DNA from: Metallyticus violacea
Taxonomy: Eukaryota > Arthropoda > Insecta > Mantodea > Metallyticidae
Assembly: GCA_030762175.1 (NCBI GenBank)
Contig: CM060840.1
Coordinates: 36,617,501-36,681,500 of the forward strand
DNA: 64,000 nucleotides
Direction: 5' to 3'
Shown: piece by piece, positions 37,150 through 49,379 of the stretch
How positions within the stretch are numbered: the first letter of the stretch is position 1
How the letters are laid out: each line of letters opens with the position of its first letter
The notes under the pieces: generated by a model
The model's database searches: none
Seen by the model: only the letters and a program-made list of their open reading frames with translations
Told to the model about the DNA's origin: nothing
Translations under genes and position numbers: made by a program

Positions 37150-37584
37150 TTTCCAAATCACAGTACGGTTTTAGATCTGGGTTGTCAACTCAGATGCAGT
37201 CAGTAATTACTGGTTTTGCAGGTTACGACAATGCCTTCACAATCTCTGTGGCCTATCTAAAGCATTCGATCGTGTGTTTCACTCGTTAATTTGTTTTAAA
37301 TTGCATATTTACTATATTAGTAGTAAAGAACTGGAACTAATCAGGTCATATTTTCAAGTCGATCTCAAATTCAAAAGAGAATTTCGCATTATTATCAGCA
37401 CTGATGTTGGAGTACTTCAAGGGTTGGTCAGCAGACCATTGTTTTTATTAATTGTGACTTAATTTTATTTGCTGACAATACGATCTTATTTACAGTTTTC
37501 ATTAAATTACGCTTCTCATTGGTTTGAAGCCAATGGTTTTAAACTTGGTAATAAAATGCAATGCCTGATATTTATACCATGTGA

Positions 37585-37777
37585 GATGATATTCTATCTA
37601 AAGTAAAACTTCTTGGCATTATTTTGGATCACATTTGAACCGGTCAAGTCTATGTAAAACATGTATGCATACGTTTATTTCACGTTCTTCATTTAATATA
37701 AGGACTGTAAGAACATTGTTAAACAATTTTTTTCATGCTATAGATTGCATGATATTCATATTTGGGGCAATGGTGCT
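37585..37777 (+). repeat. Tandem duplication unit 1 inside LINE
   Basis: Begins GATGATATTCTATCTAAAGT and ends at GGGGCAATGGTGCT. It is repeated, diverged, as 37778-37975. Both units contain a TTGGCATTATTTT-like block and a YGI-H-IWG-like block at matching positions. Confidence 0.75.
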
Positions 37778-37975
37778 GATGATATTCTCTCGAAAGTAAA
37801 ACTTATGGCATTATTTTCGATTCACACTTGAACTGGGCAAAACATATATGAAGCATGTAGGTAACTGTATAATAAATTTAAAATCCATTTTATATAACAT
37901 TTCTTAAACAATCATAATATGCATTTTTTCATACCATAATTTCGTATGGTATTCATATTTGGTTTAATGGTACTA
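37778..37975 (+). repeat. Tandem duplication unit 2 inside LINE
   Basis: Begins GATGATATTCTCTCGAAAGT and ends near GGTTTAATGGTACT. Divergence from unit 1 shows the duplication is not recent. Confidence 0.75.
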
Positions 37976-38489
37976 ATATAGACAAAAAAATTATAGAAGA
38001 AGCAATGCAAGTTATTACTAGTTCTTCTTATGATGCCTATTGTCGGATACTTTTTGTTCAATTGAAATTATTGATAGATATTATTTATTTACAATTATTT
38101 GGTTTTTGCAACGGCCAATTTACCCATCTTTAACAGCGTCAGCGTCAGCTGAAGGAAAAATAAACTTTTTAGTTACCCCTAACGGAAGATTGTAAAAAAG
38201 TAAATAGGTTAATATTATGTCTGTATATGTTTCATATGCTCCCATTAGAATCCCAAGCTAAAATGGATTTAAATAGGCATTAAAAACTGGCTTATTATTA
38301 ACTAATTCCGTAAAACTAATGCCTTTTAGTACAACTTAATATAATATTTTATCTAGTTTTTTCTCTTTATTATTTACTTAATTTGCCTTTTGTCTGTAAC
38401 CATAGAAAACCGTTTTTTGACAAAAATAAATTGATTTATTAATTTATACTTATGTAGGCCAGTGTACGAGTAATGAAATCAAATAATTT

Positions 38490-38620
38490 TTTCTGAATAG
38501 ATGTTCAATGGTATGAATGTAACTAGGAGATTGGGCTGGCCAGGCTACGCGTCCTTAGCGATCTATCCAATACTGTTCATTTATCCAAAGTACCTATATT
38601 AAAGCTTGCATTATGAGTTG
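38490..38620 (-). pseudogene. Tc1/IS630-type transposase scrap
   Basis: On the minus strand, one frame reads NEQYWIDR-stop-GRVAWPAQSPSYIHTIEHLF. This is the conserved W-I-G-R-G-G-x-x-x-WPARSPDLNPIEHLF block of Tc1/IS630-type transposases. One stop and loss of the Asp-Leu-Asn stretch have occurred, while the Glu of IEH is retained. Only this third catalytic block is recognisable; flanks have decayed. It lies just downstream of the LINE 3' end in opposite orientation. Confidence 0.68.
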
Positions 38621-39304
38621 AACATACATTTTATTGATACCGATTATTACTCCTAGTTTCCAAATGAATGTTTACCAGCATAGATGGAAATCCATGTGTT
38701 ACAGAGTTGACGTAGTTATTATAACACAATGTGAAAAATAAAACAAAATCTAGTGTCAGTACCAATCATATATGATACGTTTAATTCGCAGATGTAAATT
38801 CTACCTTACGAATAATATATTTTAATTCGATGCAATGTTTTCGTTAAACAGGCACTGCTATTCTGAAGGCGTAGATTAATTTTGACTAACTTGGCAAATT
38901 TTTAAGATCCGTATTTACAAATGCCTTGTCATCCTTCAGTCCTTCGCGTATCTTGCACAAGCTGTTGCACCCAATAAATATTTTTTAAAATTATGTAATC
39001 GAATCCAATGGAAACAGTTATCGATTTTTCTAACTTTTTAAGTTTGCTAAATCAATAATTTTAAAATTTCCTAAAAATGTAATATTGCTCCTCATACCTC
39101 CATAAATTCTGTATACGTTAAATATGAGGCCCCTCTTCATCAGGAAAAACAACTTATCATTAGCAGCACTCATCCAGGAGTTAGTTGGGATAGTAGTTGA
39201 AGTGATTAGACCGAAATATGACGGCGTATAATTATTCTCAAAGGATGCGCAGCATGTATGACGCTTTTGCATAACAAGTACAGTTTTGTCATTTTTAAAT
39301 AGTA

Positions 39305-39415
39305 TTTAACGCCGGTTTTTTACTACTGAGGCGATGGACACATAATACACGAGATAAAATGATTAATTTGGAAAGGATTCTTTCCCCTTTCCTAGCTTTG
39401 TCGAACGGGTTATGG
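39305..39415 (-). mobile_element. SINE family 2, 3' fragment
   Basis: Matches the 3' part of the 13612-13868 copy when read on the minus strand: AATCCTTTCC, TCATTTTATCTCG, CCATCGCCTCAGTAGTAAAA and GGCGTTAAA. The tRNA-like head and first half are missing, as in a 5'-truncated insertion. Confidence 0.62.
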
Positions 39416-39684
39416 ACATTCTCTCAAGATTATTTTTAAAATTTTCTTTTTACGAAGAAAATTATATTGATTTATCTTATGAGCTTGACAGCTATGGTTA
39501 AATCTGTATATCACAGGAATTTTAATGTTTAATAGTATGCTACTTAATTTTAAATAGGTGTCTAAGTTGACCCGCGATCTCTCAGTTACATTTTCCTTCA
39601 AAATCAATGTTTTCATCATAGTAAGTGCCATTGTTTTCCTTGAAATTTTTACTTAATGTTTCCTTGAAAAAGCATTTTTAATGT

Positions 39685-40002
39685 TTGCACTGCCAGAGAA
39701 GAGCTCCGGAACATTTTTATAGGCACGTCAGATCGCATAAACTTTCACATCTTGAAGTTCTTCCGGATTTAATGCCTAACCGTTTGCATGACAAAGAAGC
39801 GTTAACCTTCGCACTTGATAAGCCGATTACGTGTGAAGAATTTATCCCATCTGTGAGGAGGAAGAATAATGGATACACATTCTGGCTGAATGTAAAGGTA
39901 CGGAAAAATGGAGGAAAAAGTATCTACCGCACTCCTTTACAGAGGGAGATAGTCATACAGTTCTTTGTTGGCAGGCAAGGAGGGAGAGAAGAGATTAGGT
40001 AA
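39685..40002 (+). CDS. Unrecognised 105-codon open frame
   Basis: An open frame less AT-rich than its surroundings, starting MHCQRRAPEHFYRHVRSH and containing a basic, aromatic middle (NGYTFWLNVKVRKNGG). I recognise no domain. Another plausible reading is the decayed end of a LINE ORF. It has no visible partner exons, and the ATG may not be a real start. It is reported only because its composition and length stand out locally; it may well be non-coding. Confidence 0.2.
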   Translation: MHCQRRAPEHFYRHVRSHKLSHLEVLPDLMPNRLHDKEALTFALDKPITCEEFIPSVRRKNNGYTFWLNVKVRKNGGKSIYRTPLQREIVIQFFVGRQGGREEIR

Positions 40003-41249
40003 CTTTCTGATGAAAGTCAGACGGCTCGGGTCTGAAAAGGCTAAGAGCCGGGGATAGAATTGGGGAAAAATAAATTGACTGAGTCCAGCTGTGGGTCATC
40101 CACAGTGGGATTTCTTTACATTTTTATCATATTGTTAATACAGAAATTCTTTTGTATTTCTTAGTTTATTATATTTTTATTATTTATTTGTTAATTTTAT
40201 TTATACAATTATTTTTTGAGTTTTTTATGTTGGAATGGTGCACCTGTAAAGTAGTTTTGTATTGTATTGGATCACTGTAATAATGCAATCCTACTAATAG
40301 AATTCTGAAACACGCTGTATAGCCACAGTGTTTAGAGCGACTAATAGTTAACCAGGTCTTAAACCTTATTCGCTGGTATTCAGGTACACTGTCATACTAA
40401 GGTAAATTTCGGTAGTCATGTGTAACTGTTCAAGAATTATCTGTAGATTATCTGTTTTATCTGCTCGTGGCAAGATACAATTGAATGTTCCATTTTTATT
40501 GCCAAAAATGTACGATCCTCTGTTAATAATTCTGCTAAATTGGATTCTTTACACTCATGTTAATTAAAATAACAGTTAAGTCCATTTTACCTACAAAGGT
40601 ATGTATTTACAGAGCTTCAGAATTGAATTATTTGTGAGCTCACATGCCTCAGCTAGAAAACTAGTTCCGTTCGGGAAAAAGAATAATCTATTTCTCCATT
40701 ATTTAGAATCCCTTACAAAAGCTGCTGCTTTGTTTGCGGTCTATGTTTCTGTACCCACAGTAACTTCGTTATCTCTACATTCCAAATTCAAGTTATTAGG
40801 AAATATTTGAGGTAACCACAAATCTTCGGCATAAGAAGCCGATACTCTTGCGTTGTCGTGTTCTACTCGGCCACAAGCGCTATCCAAGTCTGCATGCCCT
40901 CAATACCTCGAAGGTTATTTCATAAAAAAAAGTGTTTATTTAGAAGCGAGCTCAATACTCTAATAATTTTGACTCATTCTAGTCCACTTGGCCCTAACTG
41001 TTTAACATTTTTACCATCACACGCACTTGAAGTAAAACTACATCCAAATACGAAACACCCGCTTGCAGCTAAGAAGTTGGCATGAATACAAACACATTTA
41101 CTTTTGGTGAATTATATTTTTAAGGTTGGGGTGTTTTGAGGGTGAGATGGGGTACACATTTCAAGTAATAAATAATGAATGGATACATAAATAAATTATG
41201 ATTTTACTTTTTACTTATATTAACATGGAAGGAAAAATTGTAAAAAGGG
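40003..41249. other. Unassigned AT-rich stretch
   Basis: No recognised gene. Two short plus frames (40601-40810, 40858-41085) carry no motif. Confidence 0.4.
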
Positions 41250-41460
41250 CACTGAGTAGACTCGGGTTCGATCCCGGTCGAAACTGGGATTATGGAGGAC
41301 GAAGCTGCTCCTGGCAGGCTTTCTCCGAGTGCTCCGGTTTTCCCTGTCACTCATTCCGTCCTTGCTCCACCATCTCAACCCCATCTTCACCTTCACTATC
41401 AATCAGCGTAATGCAGTCTGCCTGTTAAAAGTGCGTAAGTTACAAACGACTTACGTAAAC
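41250..41460 (+). mobile_element. Possible SINE family 3
   Basis: A good B-box-like segment (CGGGTTCGATCCCGGTCG) is followed by a GC-richer body, GCTTTCTCCGAGTGCTCCGG, TTTTCCCTGTCACTC and CACCATCTCAACCCCATCTT. I associate CTCCGG-TTTTCCC bodies with tRNA-derived SINEs in arthropods. The A-box is not clear, and this is the only copy seen in the window, so family status is inferred. Confidence 0.5.
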
Positions 41461-42369
41461 CTGCTTATGTTTTATGTTCAGTTGCTTTCAAATATGATTA
41501 AGTTGATTTAAGATTTTTTTTTTTCTGGAGGGGCAAAACCTATTAAAACTTTCTTGTTATTGTATTCAGTCATATATCCCTTAGTGCTATTTTTTCGGAT
41601 GGCTCAGTTTAATTATAACTATTTTGACTATTTGAAACTAACAGTGGTATTACGTCATTTTGAGCCTTATCTGGAATAATTGGTCATCTTTGCAATGCCA
41701 CGTCGCTTATTGTTTGCACAAATAACTATCAATTGAATTTATCTAAGTTATTTACAACAAAGATATAAATAACTTAACTTCAGCAAGTAAATATACTCAT
41801 AATATAATAATTTAGAACTTTGAATTATTAACACTATAGAAATATAAACCCAAATTAACTATGTTCATTTTAAATTCTTATTTGCCCTTGTAAACATTCA
41901 GATCAATTAACTGTCTTCTATGAAACACTAATAAGGCAGTTGTACCTCAAAATCATAATGTCCTAACCATACTTCTTATCACCTGCAAATTATCTAGGTG
42001 TTTTATGTAGTATCAGGAAAGGAAAGTATTCACCAATCAGAAAACGTTCCAATTTTTACTCAATATTACCTTCACAGCATTACTAACTCCTTCCTTTCCA
42101 GTCTTTAGTCAATACTTAAATTGAACTTTTCGTACCTTTTACAAGCATTATGGTACAATCTGAACCATGATGTTGCTACCCTGAAGACCAGCAATTTTTC
42201 CTTCCATGTTAATATAAGTATAAAGATGTACTTTTGCGCATGTTAATGTAGGTATTACTGAAAGAAAATCAGTTTTACAGTTACATAACTAAACGGGCAA
42301 TCTTAATAGAAGGTCTGCATTCAAAAGGGCATTGTGTAGCTGATATAGACTAATTAGTTCTTACTGGAG
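41461..42369. other. Unassigned AT-rich stretch
   Basis: I see no coding region or named repeat. Confidence 0.45.
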
Positions 42370-42790
42370 TTAACGTAATCATTAGCTTGACGTATTCTTC
42401 TTCTTATACCGTTTTGTCCAGAAGAAAAACCCTATTTTATACTTCAATGACATGGTTGACCGTCTTTTTATCCCCGGTCCTTTAGGCATTTATTGGTAGT
42501 TGGACTATCTACTCAATTCCATCAGTTCTATATTGCCTTATCATTTGGATCGATATTCATAATGTTATCTAATATATAAAATATCTTCAAATTTCCTCTA
42601 ACAACATTATTTCTGATTCAGTAGGTGTTATGCTATCATGCGACATTATTTTCTGCATTCCTACGACTTAGGTTTATCGTTTTCCAGTTCTTGCTAAATT
42701 CCAGAACTCTGATCCCTTAAGTAGTAAAATAATATTTTTATAATAAATTTATGCATGTCTTAGCCCGTTTTCAATGCTATTTATACATAT
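42370..42790 (-). pseudogene. LINE ORF2 C-terminal relic, RTE-like
   Basis: Minus-strand frames read AEMQKIMSHDSITPTESEIM (matching the 'AEMkflR.v.g.t..D..rN..I' block), then IRQYRTDGIExIVQLPINA (for 'Y...W.eHv.RMp..RlP') and RTGDKKTVNHV (for a GRR..GRP region). The same order of blocks is seen at 62230-62780 and, in part, at 10925-11220. Many stops. Only the region after the RT core survives. Confidence 0.55.
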
Positions 42791-44463
42791 CTGTAAATAA
42801 AAGCACCGATAGGAGAATGCTGATATTTAAACTTAAATTGAAAAATTGAATTTAAAACTTACCATTAATACCAATACAGCACTTTAAATATTTCATAAAC
42901 AAAACTGAAAACAATACAACAAAATTAAGATATTTTTATGTATCCTTTTCTAAGAAACCACAGTGAATATGCCACTGAATTTCATGTATGTTTTTAAGAA
43001 TATCAATAAGAAATAAAACAATTACAATAAGAGGTATTTTAAGCCTACCAAAGATTTGAAATACGAAATAAACACCTGATTCTTGCAACAATATTAAAAA
43101 TATTTTATACCTAAATTACAACCTACCTTCATAATGATACTCTTATTCATTAACAAGTATCTTGAACTTATACAGAATTATATGTTGTATTGATAAACCT
43201 TTTTTTTAAAAAAAAAGAGTAACATTAAAATATTATTTTTGTTGTGTAATTTAAACAAAATACTACACAATTTTTAGATATTCCAAAATGTCACATTGAA
43301 ACACGGATATCATCTTGAGTTTTTTTGGTTTTTAAATAAGAAAATATCGGTGAATAGCACTTGAAAAGCATTAAAAAGTATCTAAGCATAAAAATATTAC
43401 CAATAAACTTCTGCCGAAAACATAACATGAGAAGTAGAGTTTAACCATAGCTAATGTAGCCAGGTGGCAACTTTGAGGAATCTACTTCGAAAAAATTGCA
43501 CAATGTTAAAACCAGAAGGAGAATAGGAGGAGGAAAAATGTAACAAAAAGAAGGCTTAAGAAAAAGAATAATAAAACCGGGACTCCACAGGCGTCTTTTA
43601 CTGCCCCGTAAAACATGGGTGGTAGAAAGAAGTCCTGTATATGTTTAACACTGTAATACGTACACAAAAAGGAAAGGAGAAAAGGAGAGAAGCAGAAAGG
43701 AAGCCAAGAGCTTAAGAGTCGCAGAGAGCCGACAATAGTAGGTGGCCGGAAACTCCTTTGCATATGCCAACTACATTTCCGTTTACTGTGTAGGGAAAAT
43801 AGACTGCCATATGGGTGGATGGTTCAGTCCTTGCAACAGTTGTAACAGTGCCTGTAAAGCTGCAAAAGTGCAGCAGCAATTACTGATCTTTACGGCCTGG
43901 ATTTGTTCTCTGTCACTTCGCTGTCATAAAGAAGGTAAGCAGAGAGAAGAAAACTTGTTTTTACTGCTTCACCCTGAATAACTGCCAGACTTGAAGAAGG
44001 GAGAAGCTACAAAGTGCTTCAATTAACCTTGTGAGGTTTGTGCTATAAAATACCAAACATTTTGGGCTTATTGAAACATTGCAGGATAAGAACATCATTA
44101 AGGATTAATAAGTAAATGCAAAGTGAATTTTTCCTGATCTTGAAAATGCATACCGTTTACTGCTGAAGTGACCTTAATATTTTAAATTTTGTGCACTGTG
44201 ATTAAATAATTTCAGCGATTGGTATTGGAAAAATTGTGTTACTTTCTAATACTTTAAAAATTAATAAATAATTCATATCAATGAAGACAATTCCTATATT
44301 TTTATTCTAAGTTCTGAACATGATTTTGACGAAACCCGCGTTCTACCAAATTGAAGAAATTGTAGTACTATTTTAAATTAGCTATCACAAAGCAGAATTA
44401 AATTACACAATATATTAAATCATTTTATTCCAGTACATAATTGACAGAGCATCAAGATTTGTT
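42791..44463. other. Unassigned stretch with GC-richer patch 43500-44000
   Basis: Mostly AT-rich. Bases 43500-44000 are less AT-rich, purine-rich on plus, with a 79-codon plus frame (43742-43981) and a splice-donor-like GAAGGTAAGC at about 43931-43940. No domain recognised. Confidence 0.3.
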
Positions 44464-45310
44464 TTATAGATGCTCAATGTGGCTTACTCTTTTCGCTCCA
44501 AAATACGGAAGAATATGTCGGCATCTACCTGAGTCAGTGCACCATTGATTCGTTGACGAAGTTCATCAAGAAATGCAGGTTGTGGAGGGATGTGCACGCT
44601 GTTTTCAACATAGTACCACGGAGATTAATCTAACGGCGTGGTGGTGGCCGAGTTATGTTCCTACTACTATCAATCCAACTCCCAGTGATAATGCAAGGAT
44701 CCACACCTTGCTGGAAAATGAAAAATGAACATTTCTCCTATATCCTGTGCAACTGTGGCATCAGATAGTTTCGCAACATACGTGATGCTAGTTACAGTAT
44801 TCTGAAGAAAAAAGAACGTAACTGAATGTACAGAATTGGCGAATCTCGTGTATGTTCCACCTATACAGTCCCTTTCTCTGTGCACCATATCTTCATTGTG
44901 GTAGATATTACCAAGTTGGAAGGTTGCTTCATTACTAAACTCAATATTATGAAGAAAACCATGTCCTGTACATGCAATACCCATTCTTTTCTGCTTGTCA
45001 CTATCACTTAGCGTCTGAAGCAGTTGTAGCTTCTTCGCATTACGCTGCAGTGGTAAAATTCTTCATACTATAGACTGGGGTATGTTCAAAGTTCAAGCTT
45101 GCTATTGTCGTGGATTTATTTTAACTTTGTGCATACGTTTCTCTCATGGCTTCCACACGTTGAGGACATTCCTAACCTTTCTCTCGGTGTGCCACATAGT
45201 CTGTTTCCATGAATAAATCATAGCAGGTTTTGATAGTCTTTACTTGAGGCGTTTCTTTGTGTGGTAGTTTGTGAATGCGTTTCGTGGTAGTACTTACTAC
45301 TCTGTACAGG
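44464..45310 (-). pseudogene. DUF4817-type transposase pseudogene A
   Basis: Nearly the whole length of a DUF4817/IS630-type transposase can be followed on the minus strand. N-terminal pieces are TPQVKTIKTCYDLFMETDYV and PQRVEAMRETYAQS (DUF4817 helix-turn-helix region), then KLQLLQTLSDSDKQKRM. The longest frame (44984-44670) reads FLHNIEFSNEATFQLGN, where the first catalytic Asp of FSDEATF is Asn. The second motif (QQDGAPPHFH in relatives) is corrupted to FPARCGSLHYH. Then follow GSWIDSSRNITRPPPRR, a PAFLDELRQRINGALTQVDA block, and the terminal SHIEHL-stop (stop at 44464-44466). Several frameshifts occur, and two of the catalytic positions are lost. Confidence 0.88.
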
Positions 45311-47029
45311 CTCCAAGTTGCTGTTCATCTCCACTGTGACTGTCTGAAAGTTGCAAGACATGTATCCCTTGTAAGAAATTTTAAACAATATTTTCGAAAT
45401 TATTTAATGATAATAATAATGCATAATAATTAGTTCAACTTTAAATAACATATGACATAGGTTATTACAAGTGACATGTTGAAAATAAGAAAAATGGTGA
45501 TAAAAAGTATGTTTTGAATATACATCTATGGAAGATAACATTTACATCTTTCCATGGCTGAACAGGTTCCTAATCGTTTGCTGGAAGATTACGTTACCAC
45601 TACCGTTGATGTTTCCTTTGAAGTCGCATCCCTTATAGAAAAGTGTGTTGCCAAGTCAAATCCTATGATTTCGGTGGTCACAAGTTCTTGTAAAAGACCC
45701 AGTCGTCATAAATCCGCGCCCTGGGTTCATGTAACGTTAGTGGCGTCGTCTGGTTGAACGTATCCACTGTTGAAATAGCAACCTCTTCCAGTTGCTCAAA
45801 GAGTTCCCCTAAAATGCTTTTATGCGTACATTAGATACACTTTTGTTGGAAAAAGAAAATTGAAACCAAACTTTCTCTTGGTGCATGGGTGCTTCTTGAT
45901 TGGTACGTAAATTTTTTGCGCGAGCCCTGTTAACCACACAGTCATATAGCCACTTGGAATGATCACCTAGGACTAATGACAACATTCACAAGTTTTTCCT
46001 CATCCTACTCCAGAAATGATGAACAGCAATTATCCTTTTCGGCTTAGTTTTGAGACCTTAAATCGAGTTTCAGTATCGGGTATTTTGTGTCAGGTTCCTT
46101 AACTATTTAAAAATTACTACTGCAGTCACAATTTTATATAAAGTAACCAACCTCAATACTGACGAACGATACTTTCCGATATCTCTATCACAAAACTTGC
46201 CATAGTTTACACTTTGTACATCACCCAACGTGAGCAAGATGTTCCCAAGGAACACTGTTTCCTCGTGTATGCTCTTTGTTTTCTAAGAATGAGTGTGTTA
46301 TTCAGTAATTTTTCAACAGGAACAGAAATTGCTAGTATATACTGCATCATCAACTGGCAATTTACGACACATGAATGAACTTTAGAGCGTAATTTGAAAG
46401 AAAAATGAAGCATTTTAGTGAATTCTTATTGAAATGAATAAAGCAAGATATTTTATATGACTATCCATATGCTTCAGTCAAAATGAAAGAATGGTATGCT
46501 AAATTTCAACTAAAGGTTTCTTTGAGAAATGTCCATTATCTATTGATAATTATCTATGTTGAAAGCTCATTACGGATATTAAACGGTATAAATAGTCTGC
46601 TCTGGTTAGAAATTACTTTTGAACCAAAACTGAATGAACCGAAAGAATGAATGTGCGCGCGCGCGCGCGCGTGTGTGTGTGTGTGTTTACCATCACTGCA
46701 ATGCGAACTTAAGGTCTAGTGTACAAGATAATGATTGCTAATTCGGCCAAATGAATTTAATAGGCTACATGGCCCAAGTTTCTCAGATATTCGGTTTTAA
46801 AAACGATGAAAATATTTCAAAGATATCACTGAGAAATTAAGCTAATAAGAATTTTTCAGGCAGAAGTAATTCTACTTCTAGACAGCTTTAACTTTTGTGA
46901 AAAGATAAATTAGATTATCAAATTGTACTTAATTTCACAGACATTCAACTACACTTTGAGTACTTGTTGACAAATCAAAACTCTTAAGGAAATGTCTCTA
47001 AGCTCTCATTTATATTAAAAAAAATTAGA
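45311..47029. other. Unassigned stretch with (GC)n(GT)n
   Basis: No recognised gene. A GC then GT dinucleotide run lies at 46654-46687. Short frames at 45554-45757 and 46207-46413 have no motif. Confidence 0.4.
46654..46687. repeat. (GC)n(GT)n microsatellite
   Basis: A GC dinucleotide run passing directly into a GT run. Alternating purine-pyrimidine tracts like this can adopt Z-DNA. Confidence 0.95.
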
Positions 47030-47640
47030 ATGTTATGTGGATTCCTGAACACCACACTATAGAAGATATTGAAGTAGCAATAAATTGGATAAAGAAGAAC
47101 AAATCTGACTTCGTAGGACCAGAATCTTTGTGCGACATTTGTAGAACCGCAATATATCAATGGACTAAGAAAGAACATCAGAGCTGATGGAATAACTTTC
47201 CTAGTCAAGAACTGGGTAAAATTCTTATTAAAATACCCGATAACACCATGTCTAAACACCTAGAATAGGAATAGAAAGGCTATTGGAATGATGTCTGGAC
47301 ATTTGCCATTCCGAAAACACCTACGGACGATGGGACTCCACCATAAAAACCTCACATGCAGGTTATGTGATCAGCTTGATTTAGACTACTAAACACATCT
47401 TATTGGAGTGTGAAACTCCGAAACTCCCTCCCAAAAACAACAACAACAACATCTATTAGAATGCAATACTTTAGGAGATGTCAATTCCTAAGCTTGTAAG
47501 AAAGATTCTAGAGGTCACCAAAGCTCTATATCTGAAATCATAAAATTGGGATTAAAGAAGTGCACGATGTGCACCATGGCTTCAGTGCCAAGGAGTAGTA
47601 TCAAATACTCCTTCAATAAACAAAATCTAACAGTGAATTG
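47030..47640 (+). pseudogene. LINE ORF2 C-terminus, I/R1/Jockey-like
   Basis: Plus-strand frames give WIPEHHTIEDIEVAINWIKK, then, after a shift, RNRKAIGMMSGHLPFRKHLR, TMGLHHKNLTCRLCDQLD, THLI...ECNTLGDVNS and SISEIIKLGLKK. This matches the typical end of I/R1/Jockey-group LINEs ('L.GLLTGH..L..HL...GL....CR.C......HvLc.C..l', then '..il.fi...gl'). The Cys-x2-Cys and a later Cys are kept. Catalytic RT is absent. Stops and shifts make it inactive. Confidence 0.72.
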
Positions 47641-49225
47641 AATCGGGACCCGCAGCTTGGGATAAAACGCTAACAGCTCAAATGCTCCTCCTACCTTCTA
47701 TAGAATCATGTTATGGGTTAACAGTTCTGCATCAAAGGACTATGTTATTACAAAAGGAAGTAAGTTTTATATCATTTTTCTCTAATAGAGAATTTTGTAA
47801 GTCCTTCATTTTTAATGGCTAATATTATGTTGAACTTGTAATTAATTTACTATTGTTTTAAGAGTATGGTATGCAGTTGTTTAATGGTTATGTTATTATT
47901 GTTTTAAAATGAAATTGTAGCACACATGAAGCTTAATGGTAAAATGGTTGTCTTTATATCAAAAGGTTATGTTCGAAAGTATCATTACATATTTTAAGTG
48001 TGTATATAGTATCTCTCATTGCAATAAAGTTATTACAAACCTTTTATGTAATATAAACTAGTTATTTATTTTTACTGTCAGGCAGATTTTTTACAATAAT
48101 GTTAACTTTTATACGAAATTAAACAAATTTATGGTATATTAGATATTATGTATTTATGGAAGTGAGGAAGGCGAATGAGCTAATAATTATTATACTACAT
48201 AAAAGAGAATGACTGTAACTACAAACCCACTTGCTTTATTCTCTAATATAACCCAAAGATGATTTATAAAAGTGGAACATTTGATGTTAAACTAAAAATC
48301 GATATTTTAGTTTTCGTTGAAAAATAAATTTTAGTTTCAGTTTTAATGTTTTAAGAATACTTAAAAGATAAATGAAAAGTATTTTGGGATAAATTTTGTG
48401 GATTTTATTACCAGTGTCTAATCTTTCTGTATATATTCATTGACAATTTTATGATCCTTTTAAAGATAAAGCAGATGATGTCAACTATTTAATAACTATA
48501 TCATTGAAAATCATCACCTACTTCCCACTTAAGAGACTGCGATTTAGAATGGCGGAGCATTCAGCACAACATATTAGTGCATGAATGTGTTCGATGTCTA
48601 GGTATCCACCATTTTCCCATTTGCTTGTATTTAATGAATAATGCATTAAAATATTTATGTTTCTCTCTTGTTTAATAAAAAATCTCGATCCTTCGGCTCA
48701 TATTTCACTACATTACATGTATAAAATAACAAAACTTGTTTTCTTTCAGTACGGATTTTTAAAGTGCCTTTAACTTGATTTTTTTTTTTCTGAAGGTAAC
48801 TTTTTACGCTCAACATTAAAATAATTGTATGCTTATCAAACCCTACATAGTCTCGGATGTTTCACATTTTGAACACGAAACCTCTTCCTTCTGCTAAGCG
48901 AAGTTTTAATAAGATTTGAAATGAAAGTAATTTCGAAAGTTAGTCTAGAAGGAGGGCAGAATTTTGCAGGCTTTCGCCACAAGTTTTGCACAGCATTTAA
49001 TTTAAAAGCGAAATCAAAGTGAGAAGGGCTCTTATCAAAGACTCGTTTTGATGAAAAACGAGATTGGTCAATCTTTGCCTCATTTTTTGTTCCCTGAATG
49101 AATTTATTTTAAACGTTAACCCTGTGAGCTCCTCTTACATATGTATATCTTTATTACGTGTAGGTTCTTGAGCATTATTATTGTTGTTGTTATGTTTTAA
49201 TTTTAGGATTAGTATACAACTTAAA
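47641..49225. other. Unassigned AT-rich stretch
   Basis: No recognised gene or repeat. Confidence 0.45.
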
Positions 49226-49251
49226 TAATAATAATAATAATAATGATGATG

Positions 49252-49290
<39 letters not shown>

Positions 49291-49344
49291 GCATGATATG
49301 ACGTTTTAGGTCCCCCTGATTATGTTTGATTGTGTTAATTATTA

Positions 49345-49379
<35 letters not shown>

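Larger units (their letters stand above)
37150..38445 (+). pseudogene. CR1/Jockey-like LINE relic with 3' end
   Basis: Plus-strand frames read SQYGFRSGLSTQMQSV, then LSKAFDRVFHSLICFKLHIY, KELELIRSYFQVDLKFKREF, DVGVLQGLVSRPLFLLI (for GVPQGSVLGPLLFLI) and LILFADNTILF (FADD box with Asp to Asn). These are consecutive blocks of a CR1/Jockey-type RT. Downstream come a KLLGIILD block and a LPLESQAKMDLNRH block (the usual 'LP.eIk....FK..LK.WL' end). The 3' end is AATAAATTGATTTATTAATT near 38420-38445. An internal tandem duplication (37585-37975) repeats the LGI-to-YGI.IWG region. Stops and shifts make it inactive. Confidence 0.85.
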
